Positions 38,890 through 51,445 of a stretch of DNA of 64,000 nt are shown piece after piece. Made by a program: the position numbers and the translations under genes. The stretch spans positions 310,001 through 374,000 of the forward strand of contig CAUIJY010000068.1 of NCBI GenBank assembly GCA_960531495.1, read 5' to 3'. The notes under the pieces are model-generated. The model did no database searches and had not been told where the DNA came from. It saw only the letters and a list, made by a program, of their open reading frames with translations. This DNA is from Zeus faber (lineage: Eukaryota; Chordata; Actinopteri; Zeiformes; Zeidae). How positions within the stretch are numbered: position 1 is the stretch's first letter; every line of letters begins with the position of its first letter.

Positions 38890-40382
38890 AGGAACTGCTC
38901 AGATAGTGTAAATACTGTTATGAACTCATTTGTAATGGGAAAGTACTGTTTGCAAAACAGTTTTTGGCACATCTAACAAGTTTTTCTGAAATTACAAGCA
39001 TTTTCATAAAAACCTGCATGGATGGCAAACAAGGCATTTTCAGGCAATTTAAAGACTGAAAGGATGTTTTGAGTAAAGGTTTCTGTCATGACTCTCTAGG
39101 ACGTGCTCAGATAGTGTAAATACTGTTATGAACTGATTTGTAATGGGAAAGTACTGTTTGCAAAAGAGTTTTTGGCACATCTAACAAGTTTTTCTGAAAT
39201 TACGAGCATTTTCATAAAAACCTGCATGGATGGCAAACAAGGCATTTTCAGGCAATTTAAAGACTGAAAGGATGTTTTGAGTAAAGGTTTCTGTCATGAG
39301 TCTGTAGGAACTGCTCAGATAGTGTAAATACTGTTATGAACTCATTTGTAATGGGAAAGTACTGTTTGCAAAAGAGTTTTTGGCACACCTAACAAGTTTT
39401 TCTGAAATAATGATCATTTACATAAAAACCTGCATGGATGGCAAACAAGGCATTTTTAGGCAATTTGAAGACTGAAAGGATGTTTTGAGTAAAGGTTTCT
39501 GTCATGACTCTCTAGGACCTGCTCAGATAGTGTAAATACTGTTATGAACTGATTTGTAATGGGAAAGTACTGTTTGCAAAACAGTTTTTGGCACATCTAA
39601 CAAGTTTTTCTGAAATTATGATCATTTTCATAAAAACCTGCATGGATGGCAAACAAGGCATTTTCAGGCAATTTGAAGACTGAAAGGATGTTTTGAGTAA
39701 AGGTTTCTGTCATGACTCTCTAGGACCTGCTCAGATAGTGTAAATACTGTTATGAACTCATTTGTAATGGGAAAGTACTGTTTGCAAAACAGTTTTTGGC
39801 ACATCTAACAAGTTTTTCTGAAATTACAACCATTTTCATAAAATCCTGCATGGATGGCAAACAAGGCATTTTCAGGCAATTTAAAGACTGAAAGGATGTT
39901 TTGAGTAAAGGTTTCTGTCATAACTCTGTAGGAACTGCTCAGATAAAGTAAATACTGTTATGAACTCATTTGTAATGGGAAAGTACTGTTTGCAGAACAG
40001 TTTTGGCACATCTAACAATTTTTTTCTGAAATTACGAGCATTTTCATAAAAAACTGCATGGATGGCAAACAAGGCATTTTCAGGCAATTTAAAGACTGAA
40101 AGGATGTTTTGAGTAAAGGTTTCTGGCATGACTCTGTAGGACCTGCTCAGATAGTGTAAATACTGTTATGAACTCATTTGTAATGGGAAAGTACTGTTTG
40201 CAGAACAGTTTTTGGCACATCTAACACATTTTTTCTGAAATTACGAGCATTTTCATAAATACCTGCATGGATGGCAAACAATGCATTTTCAGGCAATTTA
40301 AAGACTGAAAGGATGTTTTGAGTAAAGCTTTCTGTCATGACTCTGTAGGAACTGCTCAGATAGTGTAAATACTGTTATGAAC
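37424..40382 (+). repeat. 1,457-bp 7-mer, about two tandem copies at the end of the 21-mer array
   Basis: 37424-38925 matches 38881-40382 at an offset of 1,457 bp. Both hold ggacgtgctc, the TGATCA monomer (37954 and 39411), the acaacc/aaatcc monomer, T7 and the cataaatacc monomer. This adds a fourth partial repetition of the higher-order unit. Confidence 0.8.
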
Positions 40383-40780
40383 TGATTTGTAATGGGAAAG
40401 TACTGTTTGCAAAAGAGTTTTTGGCACATCTAACAAGTTTTTCTGAAATTATGAGCATTTTCATAAAAACCTGCATGGATGGCAAACAAGGCATTTTCAG
40501 GCAATTTAAAGACTGAAAGGATGTTTTGAGTAAAGGTTTCTGCCATAACTCTGTAGGAACTGCTCAGATAGTGTAAATACTGTTATGAACTCATTTGTAA
40601 TGGGAAAGTACTGTTTGCAAAACAGTTTTTTGCACATCTAACAAGTTTTTCTGAAATTGCAAGCATTTTCATAAAAACCTGCATGGATGGCAAACAAGGC
40701 ATTTTCAGGCAATTTAAAGACTGAAAGGATGTTTTGAGTAAAGTTTTCTGTCATAACTCTGTAGGAACTGCTCAGATAGT
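40383..40780 (+). repeat. Two linking monomers
   Basis: Satellite only. One attatgagc monomer and one attgcaagc monomer, with cagttttttgcac near 40625, join the 7-mer array to the 5-mer array. The same class order occurs near 22480-23290. Confidence 0.6.
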
Positions 40781-43252
40781 GTAAATACTGTTATGAACTC
40801 ATTTGTAATGGGAAAGTACTGTTTGCAGAACAGTTTTTGGCACATCTAACACATTTTTTCTGAAATTACGAGCATTTTCATAAAAACCTGCATGGATGGC
40901 AAACAAGGCATTTTCAGGCAATTTAAAGACTGAAAGGATGTTTTGAGTAAAGGTTTCTGTCATGACTGTGTAGGAACTGCTCAGATAGTGTGAATACTGT
41001 TTTGAACTCATTTCTAATTGGGAATGTACTGTTTGTAAAACAGTTTTTGGCACATCTAACAAGTTTTTCTGAAATTATGAGCATTTTCATAAAAACCTGC
41101 ATGGATGGCAAACAAGGCATTTTCAGGCAATTTAAAGACTGAAAGGATGTTTTGAGTAAAGATTTCTGTCATGACTCAGAAGGAACTGCTCAGATAGTGT
41201 AAATACTGTTATGAACTCATTTGTAATGGGAAAGTACTTTTTGCAGAACAGTTTTTGGCACATCTAACACATTTTTTCTGAAATTACGAGCATTTTCATA
41301 AAATCCTGCATGGATGGCAAACAAGGCATTTTCAGGCAATTTTAAGACTGAAAGGATGTTTTGAGTAAAGGTTTCTGTCATGACTGTGTAGGAACTGCTC
41401 AGATAGTGTGAATACTGTTTTGAACTCATTTGTAATTGGGAATGTACTGTTTGTAAAACAGTTTTTGGCACATCTAACAAGTATTTCTGAAATAATAAGC
41501 ATTTTCATGAAACCTGCATGGATGGCAAACAAGGCATTTTCAGGCAATTTAAAGACTGAAAGGATGTTTTGAGTAAAGGTATCTGTCATAACTCTGTAGG
41601 AACTGCTCAGATAAAGTAAATACTGTTATGAACTCATTTGTAATGGGAAAGTACTGTTTGCAGAACAGTTTTGGCACATCTAACAATTTTTTTCTGAAAT
41701 TACGAGCATTTTCATAAAAAACTGCATGGATGGCAAACAAGGCATTTTCAGGCAATTTAAAGACTGAAAGGATGTTTGAGTAAAGATTTCTGTCATGACT
41801 CTGTAGGAACTGCTCAGATAGCGTAAATACTGTTATGAACTCATTTGTAATGGGAAAGTACTGTTTGCAGAACAGTTTTTGGCACATCTAACACATTTTT
41901 TCTGAAATTACGAGCATTTTCATAAAAACCTGCATGGATGGCAAACAAGGCATTTTCAGGCAATTTAAAGACTGAAAGGATGTTTTGAGTAAAGGTTTCT
42001 GTCATGACTGTGTAGGAACTGCTCAGATAGTGTGAATACTGTTTTGAACTCATTTCTAATTGGGAATGTACTGTTTGTAAAACAGTTTTTGGCACATCTA
42101 ACAAGTTTTTCTGAAATTATGAGCATTTTCATAAAAACCTGCATGGATGGCAAACAAGGCATTTTCAGGCAATTTAAAGACTGAAAGGATGTTTTGAGTA
42201 AAGGTTTCTGTCATGACTCAGAAGGAACTGCTCAGATAGTGTAAATACTGTTATGAACTCATTTGTAATGGGAAAGTACTTTTTGCAGAACAGTTTTTGG
42301 CACATCTAACACATTTTTTCTGAAATTACGAGCATTTTCATAAAAACCTGCATGGATGGCAAACAAGGCATTTTCAGGCAATTTTAAGACTGAAAGGATG
42401 TTTTGAGTAAAGGTTTCTGTCATGACTGTGTAGGAACTGCTCAGATAGTGTGAATACTGTTTTGAACTCATTTGTAATTGGGAATGTACTGTTTGTAAAA
42501 CAGTTTTTGGCACATCTAACAAGTATTTCTGAAATAATAAGCATTTTCATGAAACCTGCATGGATGGCAAACAAGGCATTTTCAGGCAATTTAAAGACTG
42601 AAAGGATGTTTTGAGTAAAGGTATCTGTCATAACTCTGTAGGAACTGCTCAGATAAAGTAAATACTGTTATGAACTCATTTGTAATGGGAAAGTACTGTT
42701 TGCAGAACAGTTTTGGCACATCTAACAATTTTTTTCTGAAATTACGAGCATTTTCATAAAAAACTGCATGGATGGCAAAGAAGGCATTTTCAGGCAATTT
42801 AAAGACTGAAAGGATGTTTGAGTAAAGATTTCTGTCATGACTCTGTAGGAACTGCTCAGATAGCGTAAATACTGTTATGAACTCATTTGTAATGGGAAAG
42901 TACTGTTTGCAGAACAGTTTTTGGCACATCTAACACATTTTTTCTGAAATTACGAGCATTTTCATAAAAACCTGCATGGATGGCAAACAAGGCATTTTCA
43001 GGCAATTTAAAGACTGAAAGGATGTTTTGAGTAAAGGTTTCTGTCATGACTGTGTAGGAACTGCTCAGATAGTGTGAATACTGTTTTGAACTCATTTCTA
43101 ATTGGGAATGTACTGTTTGTAAAACAGTTTTTGGCACATCTAACAAGTTTTTCTGAAATTATGAGCATTTTCATAAAAACCTGCATGGATGGCAAACAAG
43201 GCATTTTCAGGCAATTTAAAGACTGAAAGGATGTTTTGAGTAAAGGTTTCTG
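40781..43252 (+). repeat. 1,042-bp 5-mer, about 2.4 tandem copies
   Basis: 40781-42210 matches 41823-43252 at an offset of 1,042 bp (5x208+2). Unit content is an acacatttttt monomer, a catttctaattggg monomer, a gactcagaagg/actttttgc monomer, a divergent monomer, and T7 with the gatgtttgag deletion. Private changes are aaaatcc near 41300 and ggcaaagaagg near 42778. At 23.3-24.7 kb the same unit occurs about 1.4 times. Confidence 0.8.
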
Positions 43253-45199
43253 CCATAACTCTGGAGGAACTGCTCAGATAGTGTAAATACTGTTATGAAC
43301 TCATTTGTAATGGGAAAGTACTGTTTGCAAAACAGTTTTTGGCACATCTAACAAGTTTTTCTGAAATTACGAGCAGTTTCATAAAAACCTGCATGGGTGG
43401 CAAACAAGGCATTTTCAGGCCATTTAAAGACTGAAAGGATGTTTTGAGTAAAGATTTCTGTCATGACTCAGAAGGAACTGCTCAGATAGTGTAAATACTG
43501 TTATGAACTCATTTGTAATGGGAAAGTACTTTTTGCAGAACAGTTTTTGGCACATCTAACACATTTTTTCTGAAATTACGAGCATTTTCATAAAAACCTG
43601 CATGGATGGCAAACAAGGCATTTTCAGGCAATTTTAAGACTGAAAGGATGTTTTGAGTAAAGGTTTCTGTCATGACTGTGTAGGAACTGCTCAGATAGTG
43701 TGAATACTGTTTTGAACTCATTTGTAATTGGGAATGTACTGTTTGTAAAACAGTTTTTGGCACATCTAACAAGTATTTCTGAAATAATAAGCATTTTCAT
43801 GAAACCTGCATGGATGGCAAACAAGGCATTTTCAGGCCATTTAAAGACTGAAAGGATGTTTTGAGTAAAGATTTCTGTCATGACTCTGTAGGAACTGCTC
43901 AGATAGCGTAAATACTGTTATGAACTCATTTCTAATGGGAAAGTACTGTTTGCAGAACAGTTTTTGGCACATCTAACACATTTTTTCTGAAATTACGAGC
44001 ATTTTCATAAAAACCTGCATGGATGGCAAACAAGGCATTTTCAGGCAATTTAAAGACTGAAAGGATGTTTTGAGTAAAGGTTTCTGTCATGACTGTGTAG
44101 GAACTGCTCAGATAGTGTGAATACTGTTTTGAACTCATTTCTAATTGGGAATGTACTGTTTGTAAAACAGTTTTTGGCACATCTAACAAGTTTTTCTGAA
44201 ATTATGAGCATTTTCATAAAAACCTGCATGGATGGCAAACAAGGCATTTTCAGGCAATTTAAAGACTGAAAGGATGTTTTGAGTAAAGGTTTCTGCCATA
44301 ACTCTGGAGGAACTGCTCAGATAGTGTAAATACTGTTATGAACTCATTTGTAATGGGAAAGTACTGTTTGCAAAACAGTTTTTGGCACATCTAACAAGTT
44401 TTTCTGAAATTACGAGCAGTTTCATAAAAACCTGCATGGATGGCAAACAAGGCATTTTCAGGCAATTTAAAGACTTCAAGGATGTTTGAGTAAAGATTTC
44501 TGTCATGACTCTGTAGGAACTGCTCAGATAGCGTAAATACTGTTATGAACTCATTTGTAATGGGAAAGTACTGTTTGCAAAACAGTTTTTGGCACATCTA
44601 ACAAGTTTTTCTGAAATTGCAAGCATTTTCATAAAAACCTGCATGGATGGCAAACAAGGCATTTTCAGGCAATTTAAAGACTGAAAGGATGTTTTGAGTA
44701 AAGTTTTCTGTCATAACTCTGTAGGAACTGCTCAGATAGTGTAAATACTGTTATGAACTCATTTGTAATGGGAAAGTACTGTTTGCAGAACAGTTTTTGG
44801 CACATCTAACAAATTTTTTCTGAAATTACGAGCATTTTCATAAAAACCTGCATGGATGGCAAACAAGGCATTTTCAGGCAATTTAAAGACTGAAAGGATG
44901 TTTTGAGTAAAGGTTTCTGTCATGACTGTGTAGGAACTGCTCAGATAGTGTGAATACTGTTTTGAACTCATTTGTAATTGGGAATGTACTGTTTGTAAAA
45001 CAGTTTTTGGCACATCCAACAAGTTTTTCTGAAATTATGAGCATTTTCATAAAAACCTGCATGGATGGCAAACAAGGCATTTTCAGGCAATTTAAAGACT
45101 GAAAGGATGTTTTGAGTAAAGATTTCTGTCATGACTCAGAAGGAACTGCTCAGATAGTGTAAATACTGTTATGAACTCATTTGTAATGGGAAAGTACTT
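43253..45199 (+). repeat. Mixed satellite, 5-mer derivatives
   Basis: No sequence other than monomers. The segment around 43007-43204 recurs near 44050-44247 (offset 1,043 bp). Private changes include catttctaatggg near 43930 (a hybrid of two classes), gacttcaagg near 44473 and cacatccaac near 45015. Confidence 0.65.
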
Positions 45200-47338
45200 T
45201 TTGCAGAACAGTTTTTGGCACATCTAACACATTTTTTCTGAAATTACGAGCATTTTCATAAAAACCTGCATGGATGGCAAACAAGGCATTTTCAGGCAAT
45301 TTAAAGACTGAAAGGATGTTTTGAGTAAAGGTTTCTGTCATGACTGTGTAGGAACTGCTCAGATAGTGTGAATACTGTTTTGAACTCATTTCTAATTGGG
45401 AATGTACTGTTTGTAAAACAGTTTTTGGCACATCTAACAAGTTTTTCTGAAATTATGAGCATTTTCATAAAAACCTGCATGGATGGCAAACAAGGCATTT
45501 TCAGGCAATTTAAAGACTGAAAGGATGTTTTGAGTAAAGGTTTCTGCCATAACTCTGGAGGAACTGCTCAGATAGTGTAAATACTGTTATGAACTCATTT
45601 GTAATGGGAAAGTACTGTTTGCAAAACAGTTTTTGGCACATCTAACAAGTTTTTCTGAAATTACGAGCAGTTTCATAAAAACCTGCATGGGTGGCAAACA
45701 AGGCATTTTCAGGCCATTTAAAGACTGAAAGGATGTTTTGAGTAAAGATTTCTGTCATGACTCAGAAGGAACTGCTCAGATAGTGTAAATACTGTTATGA
45801 ACTCATTTGTAATGGGAAAGTACTTTTTGCAGAACAGTTTTTGGCACATCTAACACATTTTTTCTGAAATTACGAGCATTTTCATAAAAACCTGCATGGA
45901 TGGCAAACAAGGCATTTTCAGGCAATTTTAAGACTGAAAGGATGTTTTGAGTAAAGGTTTCTGTCATGACTGTGTAGGAACTGCTCAGATAGTGTGAATA
46001 CTGTTTTGAACTCATTTGTAATTGGGAATGTACTGTTTGTAAAACAGTTTTTGGCACATCTAACAAGTATTTCTGAAATAATAAGCATTTTCATGAAACC
46101 TGCATGGATGGCAAACAAGGCATTTTCAGGCCATTTAAAGACTGAAAGGATGTTTTGAGTAAAGATTTCTGTCATGACTCTGTAGGAACTGCTCAGATAG
46201 CGTAAATACTGTTATGAACTCATTTGTAATGGGAAAGTACTGTTTGCAGAACAGTTTTTGGCACATCTAACACATTTTTTCTGAAATTACGAGCATTTTC
46301 ATAAAAACCTGCATGGATGGCAAACAAGGCATTTTCAGGCAATTTAAAGACTGAAAGGATGTTTTGAGTAAAGGTTTCTGTCATGACTGTGTAGGAACTG
46401 CTCAGATAGTGTGAATACTGTTTTGAACTCATTTCTAATTGGGAATGTACTGTTTGTAAAACAGTTTTTGGCACATCTAACAAGTTTTTCTGAAATTATG
46501 AGCATTTTCATAAAAACCTGCATGGATGGCAAACAAGGCATTTTCAGGCAATTTAAAGACTGAAAGGATGTTTTGAGTAAAGGTTTCTGCCATAACTCTG
46601 GAGGAACTGCTCAGATAGTGTAAATACTGTTATGAACTCATTTGTAATGGGAAAGTACTGTGTGCAAAACAGTTTTTGGCACATCTAACAAGTTTTTCTG
46701 AAATTACGAGCAGTTTCATAAAAACCTGCATGGGTGGCAAACAAGGCATTTTCAGGCCATTTAAAGACTGAAAGGATGTTTTGAGTAAAGATTTCTGTCA
46801 TGACTCAGAAGGAACTGCTCAGATAGTGTAAATACTGTTATGAACTCATTTGTAATGGGAAAGTACTTTTTGCAGAACAGTTTTTGGCACATCTAACACA
46901 TTTTTTCTGAAATTACGAGCATTTTCATAAAAACCTGCATGGATGGCAAACAAGGCATTTTCAGGCAATTTTAAGACTGAAAGGATGTTTTGAGTAAAGG
47001 TTTCTGTCATGACTGTGTAGGAACTGCTCAGATAGTGTGAATACTGTTTTGAACTCATTTGTAATTGGGAATGTACTGTTTGTAAAACAGTTTTTGGCAC
47101 ATCTAACAAGTATTTCTGAAATAATAAGCATTTTCATGAAACCTGCATGGATGGCAAACAAGGCATTTTCAGGCCATTTAAAGACTGAAAGGATGTTTTG
47201 AGTAAAGATTTCTGTCATGACTCTGTAGGAACTGCTCAGATAGCGTAAATACTGTTATGAACTCATTTGTAATGGGAAAGTACTGTTTGCAGAACAGTTT
47301 TTGGCACATCTAACACATTTTTTCTGAAATTACGAGCA
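45200..47338 (+). repeat. 1,043-bp 5-mer, about two tandem copies
   Basis: 45200-46295 matches 46243-47338 at an offset of 1,043 bp. Shared markers are tctggaggaac, gactcagaagg and gatagcgtaaat. One private change, actgtgtgc near 46661, is in the second copy. Confidence 0.8.
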
Positions 47339-49720
47339 GTTTCATAAAAACCTGCATGGGTGGCAAACAAGGCATTTTCAGGCCATTTAAAGACTGAAAG
47401 GATGTTTTGAGTAAAGATTTCTGTCATGACTCAGAAGGAACTGCTCAGATAGTGTAAATACTGTTATGAACTCATTTGTAATGGGAAAGTACTTTTTGCA
47501 GAACAGTTTTTGGCACATCTAACACATTCTTTCTGAAATTACGAGCATTTTCATAAAAACCTGCATGGATGGCAAACAAGGCATTTTCAGGCAATTTTAA
47601 GACTGAAAGGATGTTTTGAGTAAAGGTTTCTGTCATGACTGTGTAGGAACTGCTCAGATAGTGTGAATACTGTTTTGAACTCATTTGTAATTGGGAATGT
47701 ACTGTTTGTAAAACAGTTTTTGGCACATCTAACAAGTATTTCTGAAATAATAAGCATTTTCATGAAACCTGCATGGATGGCAAACAAGGCATTTTCAGGC
47801 CATTTAAAGACTGAAAGGATGTTTTGAGTAAAGGTTTCTGTCATGACTCTCTAGGACCTGCTCAGATAGTGTAAATACTGTTATGAACTGATTTGTAATG
47901 GGAAAGTACTGTTTGCAAAACAGTTTTTGGCACATCTAACAAGTTTTTCTGAAATTACAAGCATTTTCATAAAAACCTGCATGGATGGCAAACAAGGCAT
48001 TTTCAGGCAATTTAAAGACTGAAAGGATGTTTTGAGTAAAGGTTTCTGTCATGACTGTGTAGGAACTGCTCAGATAGTGTGAATACTGTTTTGAACTCAT
48101 TTCTAATTGGGAATGTACTGTTTGTAAAACAGTTTTTGGCACATCTAACAAGTTTTTCTGAAATTATGAGCATTTTCATAAAAACCTGCATGGATGGCAA
48201 ACAAGGCATTTTCAGGCAATTTAAAGACTGAAAGGATGTTTTGAGTAAAGGTTTCTGCCATAACTCTGGAGGAACTGCTCAGATAGTGTAAATACTGTTA
48301 TGAACTCATTTGTAATGGGAAAGTACTGTTTGCAAAACAGTTTTTGGCACATCTAACAAGTTTTTCTGAAATTACGAGCAGTTTCATAAAAACCTGCATG
48401 GGTGGCAAACAAGGCATTTTCAGGCCATTTAAAGACTGAAAGGATGTTTTGAGTAAAGATTTCTGTCATGACTCAGAAGGAACTGCTCAGATAGTGTAAA
48501 TACTGTTATGAACTCATTTGTAATGGGAAAGTACTTTTTGCAGAACAGTTTTTGGCACATCTAACACATTTTTTCTGAAATTACGAGCATTTTCATAAAA
48601 ACCTGCATGGATGGCAAACAAGGCATTTTCAGGCAATTTTAAGACTGAAAGGATGTTTTGAGTAAAGGTTTCTGTCATGACTGTGTAGGAACTGCTCAGA
48701 TAGTGTGAATACTGTTTTGAACTCATTTGTAATTGGGAATGTACTGTTTGTAAAACAGTTTTTGGCACATCTAACAAGTATTTCTGAAATAATAAGCATT
48801 TTCATGAAACCTGCATGGATGGCAAACAAGGCATTTTCAGGCCATTTAAAGACTGAAAGGATGTTTTGAGTAAAGATTTCTGTCATGACTCTGTAGGAAC
48901 TGCTCAGATAGCGTAAATACTGTTATGAACTCATTTGTAATGGGAAAGTACTGTTTGCAGAACAGTTTTTGGCACATCTAACACATTTTTTCTGAAATTA
49001 CGAGCAGTTTCATAAAAACCTGCATGGGTGGCAAACAAGGCATTTTCAGGCCATTTAAAGACTGAAAGGATGTTTTGAGTAAAGATTTCTGTCATGACTC
49101 AGAAGGAACTGCTCAGATAGTGTAAATACTGTTATGAACTCATTTGTAATGGGAAAGTACTTTTTGCAGAACAGTTTTTGGCACATCTAACACATTCTTT
49201 CTGAAATTACGAGCATTTTCATAAAAACCTGCATGGATGGCAAACAAGGCATTTTCAGGCAATTTTAAGACTGAAAGGATGTTTTGAGTAAAGGTTTCTG
49301 TCATGACTGTGTAGGAACTGCTCAGATAGTGTGAATACTGTTTTGAACTCATTTGTAATTGGGAATGTACTGTTTGTAAAACAGTTTTTGGCACATCTAA
49401 CAAGTATTTCTGAAATAATAAGCATTTTCATGAAACCTGCATGGATGGCAAACAAGGCATTTTCAGGCCATTTAAAGACTGAAAGGATGTTTTGAGTAAA
49501 GGTTTCTGTCATGACTCTCTAGGACCTGCTCAGATAGTGTAAATACTGTTATGAACTGATTTGTAATGGGAAAGTACTGTTTGCAAAACAGTTTTTGGCA
49601 CATCTAACAAGTTTTTCTGAAATTACAAGCATTTTCATAAAAACCTGCATGGATGGCAAACAAGGCATTTTCAGGCAATTTAAAGACTGAAAGGATGTTT
49701 TGAGTAAAGGTTTCTGTCAT
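46292..49720 (+). repeat. 1,668-bp 8-mer, about two tandem copies
   Basis: 46292-48052 matches 47960-49720 at an offset of 1,668 bp (8x208+4). A private T-to-C change giving cacattctttctg is in both copies (about 47527 and 49195). The actgtgtgc change near 46661 is not in the second copy, so it arose after this duplication or was not copied. The unit overlaps the 1,043-bp repeat and so is nested with it. Confidence 0.8.
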
Positions 49721-51445
49721 AACTCTGTAGGAACTGCTCAGATAAAGTAAATACTGTTATGAACTCATTTGTAATGGGAAAGTACTGTTTGCAGAACAGT
49801 TTTGGCACATCTAACAATTTTTTTCTGAAATTACGAGCATTTTCATAAAAAACTGCATGGATGGCAAACAAGGCATTTTCAGGCAATTTAAAGACTGAAA
49901 GGATGTTTTGAGTAAAGATTTCTGTCATGATTCTGTAGGAACTGCTCAGATAGTGTAAATACTGTTATGAACTCATTTGTAATGGGAAAGTACTGTTTGC
50001 AAAAGAGTTTTTGGCACATCTAACAAGTTTTTCTAAAATTATGAGCATTTTCATAAAAACCTGCATGGATGGCAAACAAGGCATTTTCAGGCAATTTAAA
50101 GACTGAAAGGATGTTTTGAGTAAAGGTTTCTGCCATAACTCTGTAGGAACTGCTCAGATAGTGTAAATACTGTTATGAACTCATTTGTAATGGGAAAGTT
50201 CTGTTTGCAAAACAGTTTTTGGCACATCTAACAAGTTTTTCTGAAATTACAAGCATTTTCATAAAAACCTGCATGGATGGCAAACAAGGCATTTTCAGGC
50301 AATTTAAAGACTGAAAGGATGTTTTGAGTAAAGTTTTCTGTCATGACTCTCTAGGACCTGCTCAGATAGTGTAAATACTGTTATGAACTGATTTGTAATG
50401 GGAAAGTACTGTTTGCAAAAGAGTTTTTGGCACATCAAACAAGTTTTTCTGAAATTACGAGCAGTTTCATAAAAACCTGCATGGGTGGCAAACATGGCAT
50501 TTTCAGGCAATTTAAAGACTGAAAGGATGTTTTGAGTAAAGGTTTCTGTCATAACTCTGTAGGAACTGCTCAGATAGTGTAAATACTGTTATGAACTCAT
50601 TTGTAATGGGAAAGTACTGTTTGCAGAACAGTTTTTGGCACATCTAACACATTTTTTCTGAAATTACGAGCATTTTCATAAAAACCTGCATGGATGGCAA
50701 ACAAGGCATTTTCAGGCAATTTAAAGACTGAAAGGATGTTTTGAGTAAAGGTTTCTGTCATGACTGTGTAGGAACTGCTCAGATTGTGTTAATACTGTTA
50801 TGAACTCATTTGTAATCGGAAAGTACTTTTTGCAGAACAGTTTTTGGCACATCTAACACATTTTTTCTGAAATTACGAGCATTTTCATAAAAACCTGCAT
50901 GGATGGCAAACAAGGCATTTTCAGGCAATTTTAAGACTGAAAGGATGTTTTGAGTAAAGTTTTCTGTCATGACTGTTTAGGAACTGCTCAGATAGTGTGA
51001 ATACTGTTTTGAACTCATTTGTAATTGGGAATGTACTGTTTGTAAAACAGTTTTTGGCACATCTAACAAGTATTTCTGAAATAATAAGCATTTTCATGAA
51101 ACCTGCATGGATGGCAAACAAGGCATTTTCAGGCCATTTAAAGACTGAAAGGATGTTTTGAGTAAAGGTTTCTGTCATGACTCTCTAGGACCTGCTCAGA
51201 TAGTGTAAATACTGTTATGAACTGATTTGTAATGGGAAAGTACTGTTTGCAAAACAGTTTTTGGCACATCAAACAAGTTTTTCTGAAATTACGAGCAGTT
51301 TCATAAAAACCTGCATGGGTGGCAAACATAGCATTTTCAGGCAATTTAAAGACTGAAAGGATGTTTTGAGTAAAGGTTTCTGTCATAACTCTGTAGGAAC
51401 TGCTCAGATAGTGTAAATACTGTTATGAACTCATTTGTAATGGGA
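49721..51445 (+). repeat. Mixed satellite with 834- and 1,041-bp relations
   Basis: Satellite only. The cacatcaaac variant recurs at about 50433 and 51267 (834 bp). From about 50780, gattgtgttaat and taatcggaaag recur at about 51821 (1,041 bp) and about 55776. Single changes are ttctaaaatt near 50033 and gaaagttctg near 50197. Confidence 0.65.

Noticed and set aside
40781..43252. Preferred breakpoint position within the monomer for the duplications
   Set aside because: The limits I give are only the first differing base between copies, so the true exchange points could lie anywhere in the identical flank.
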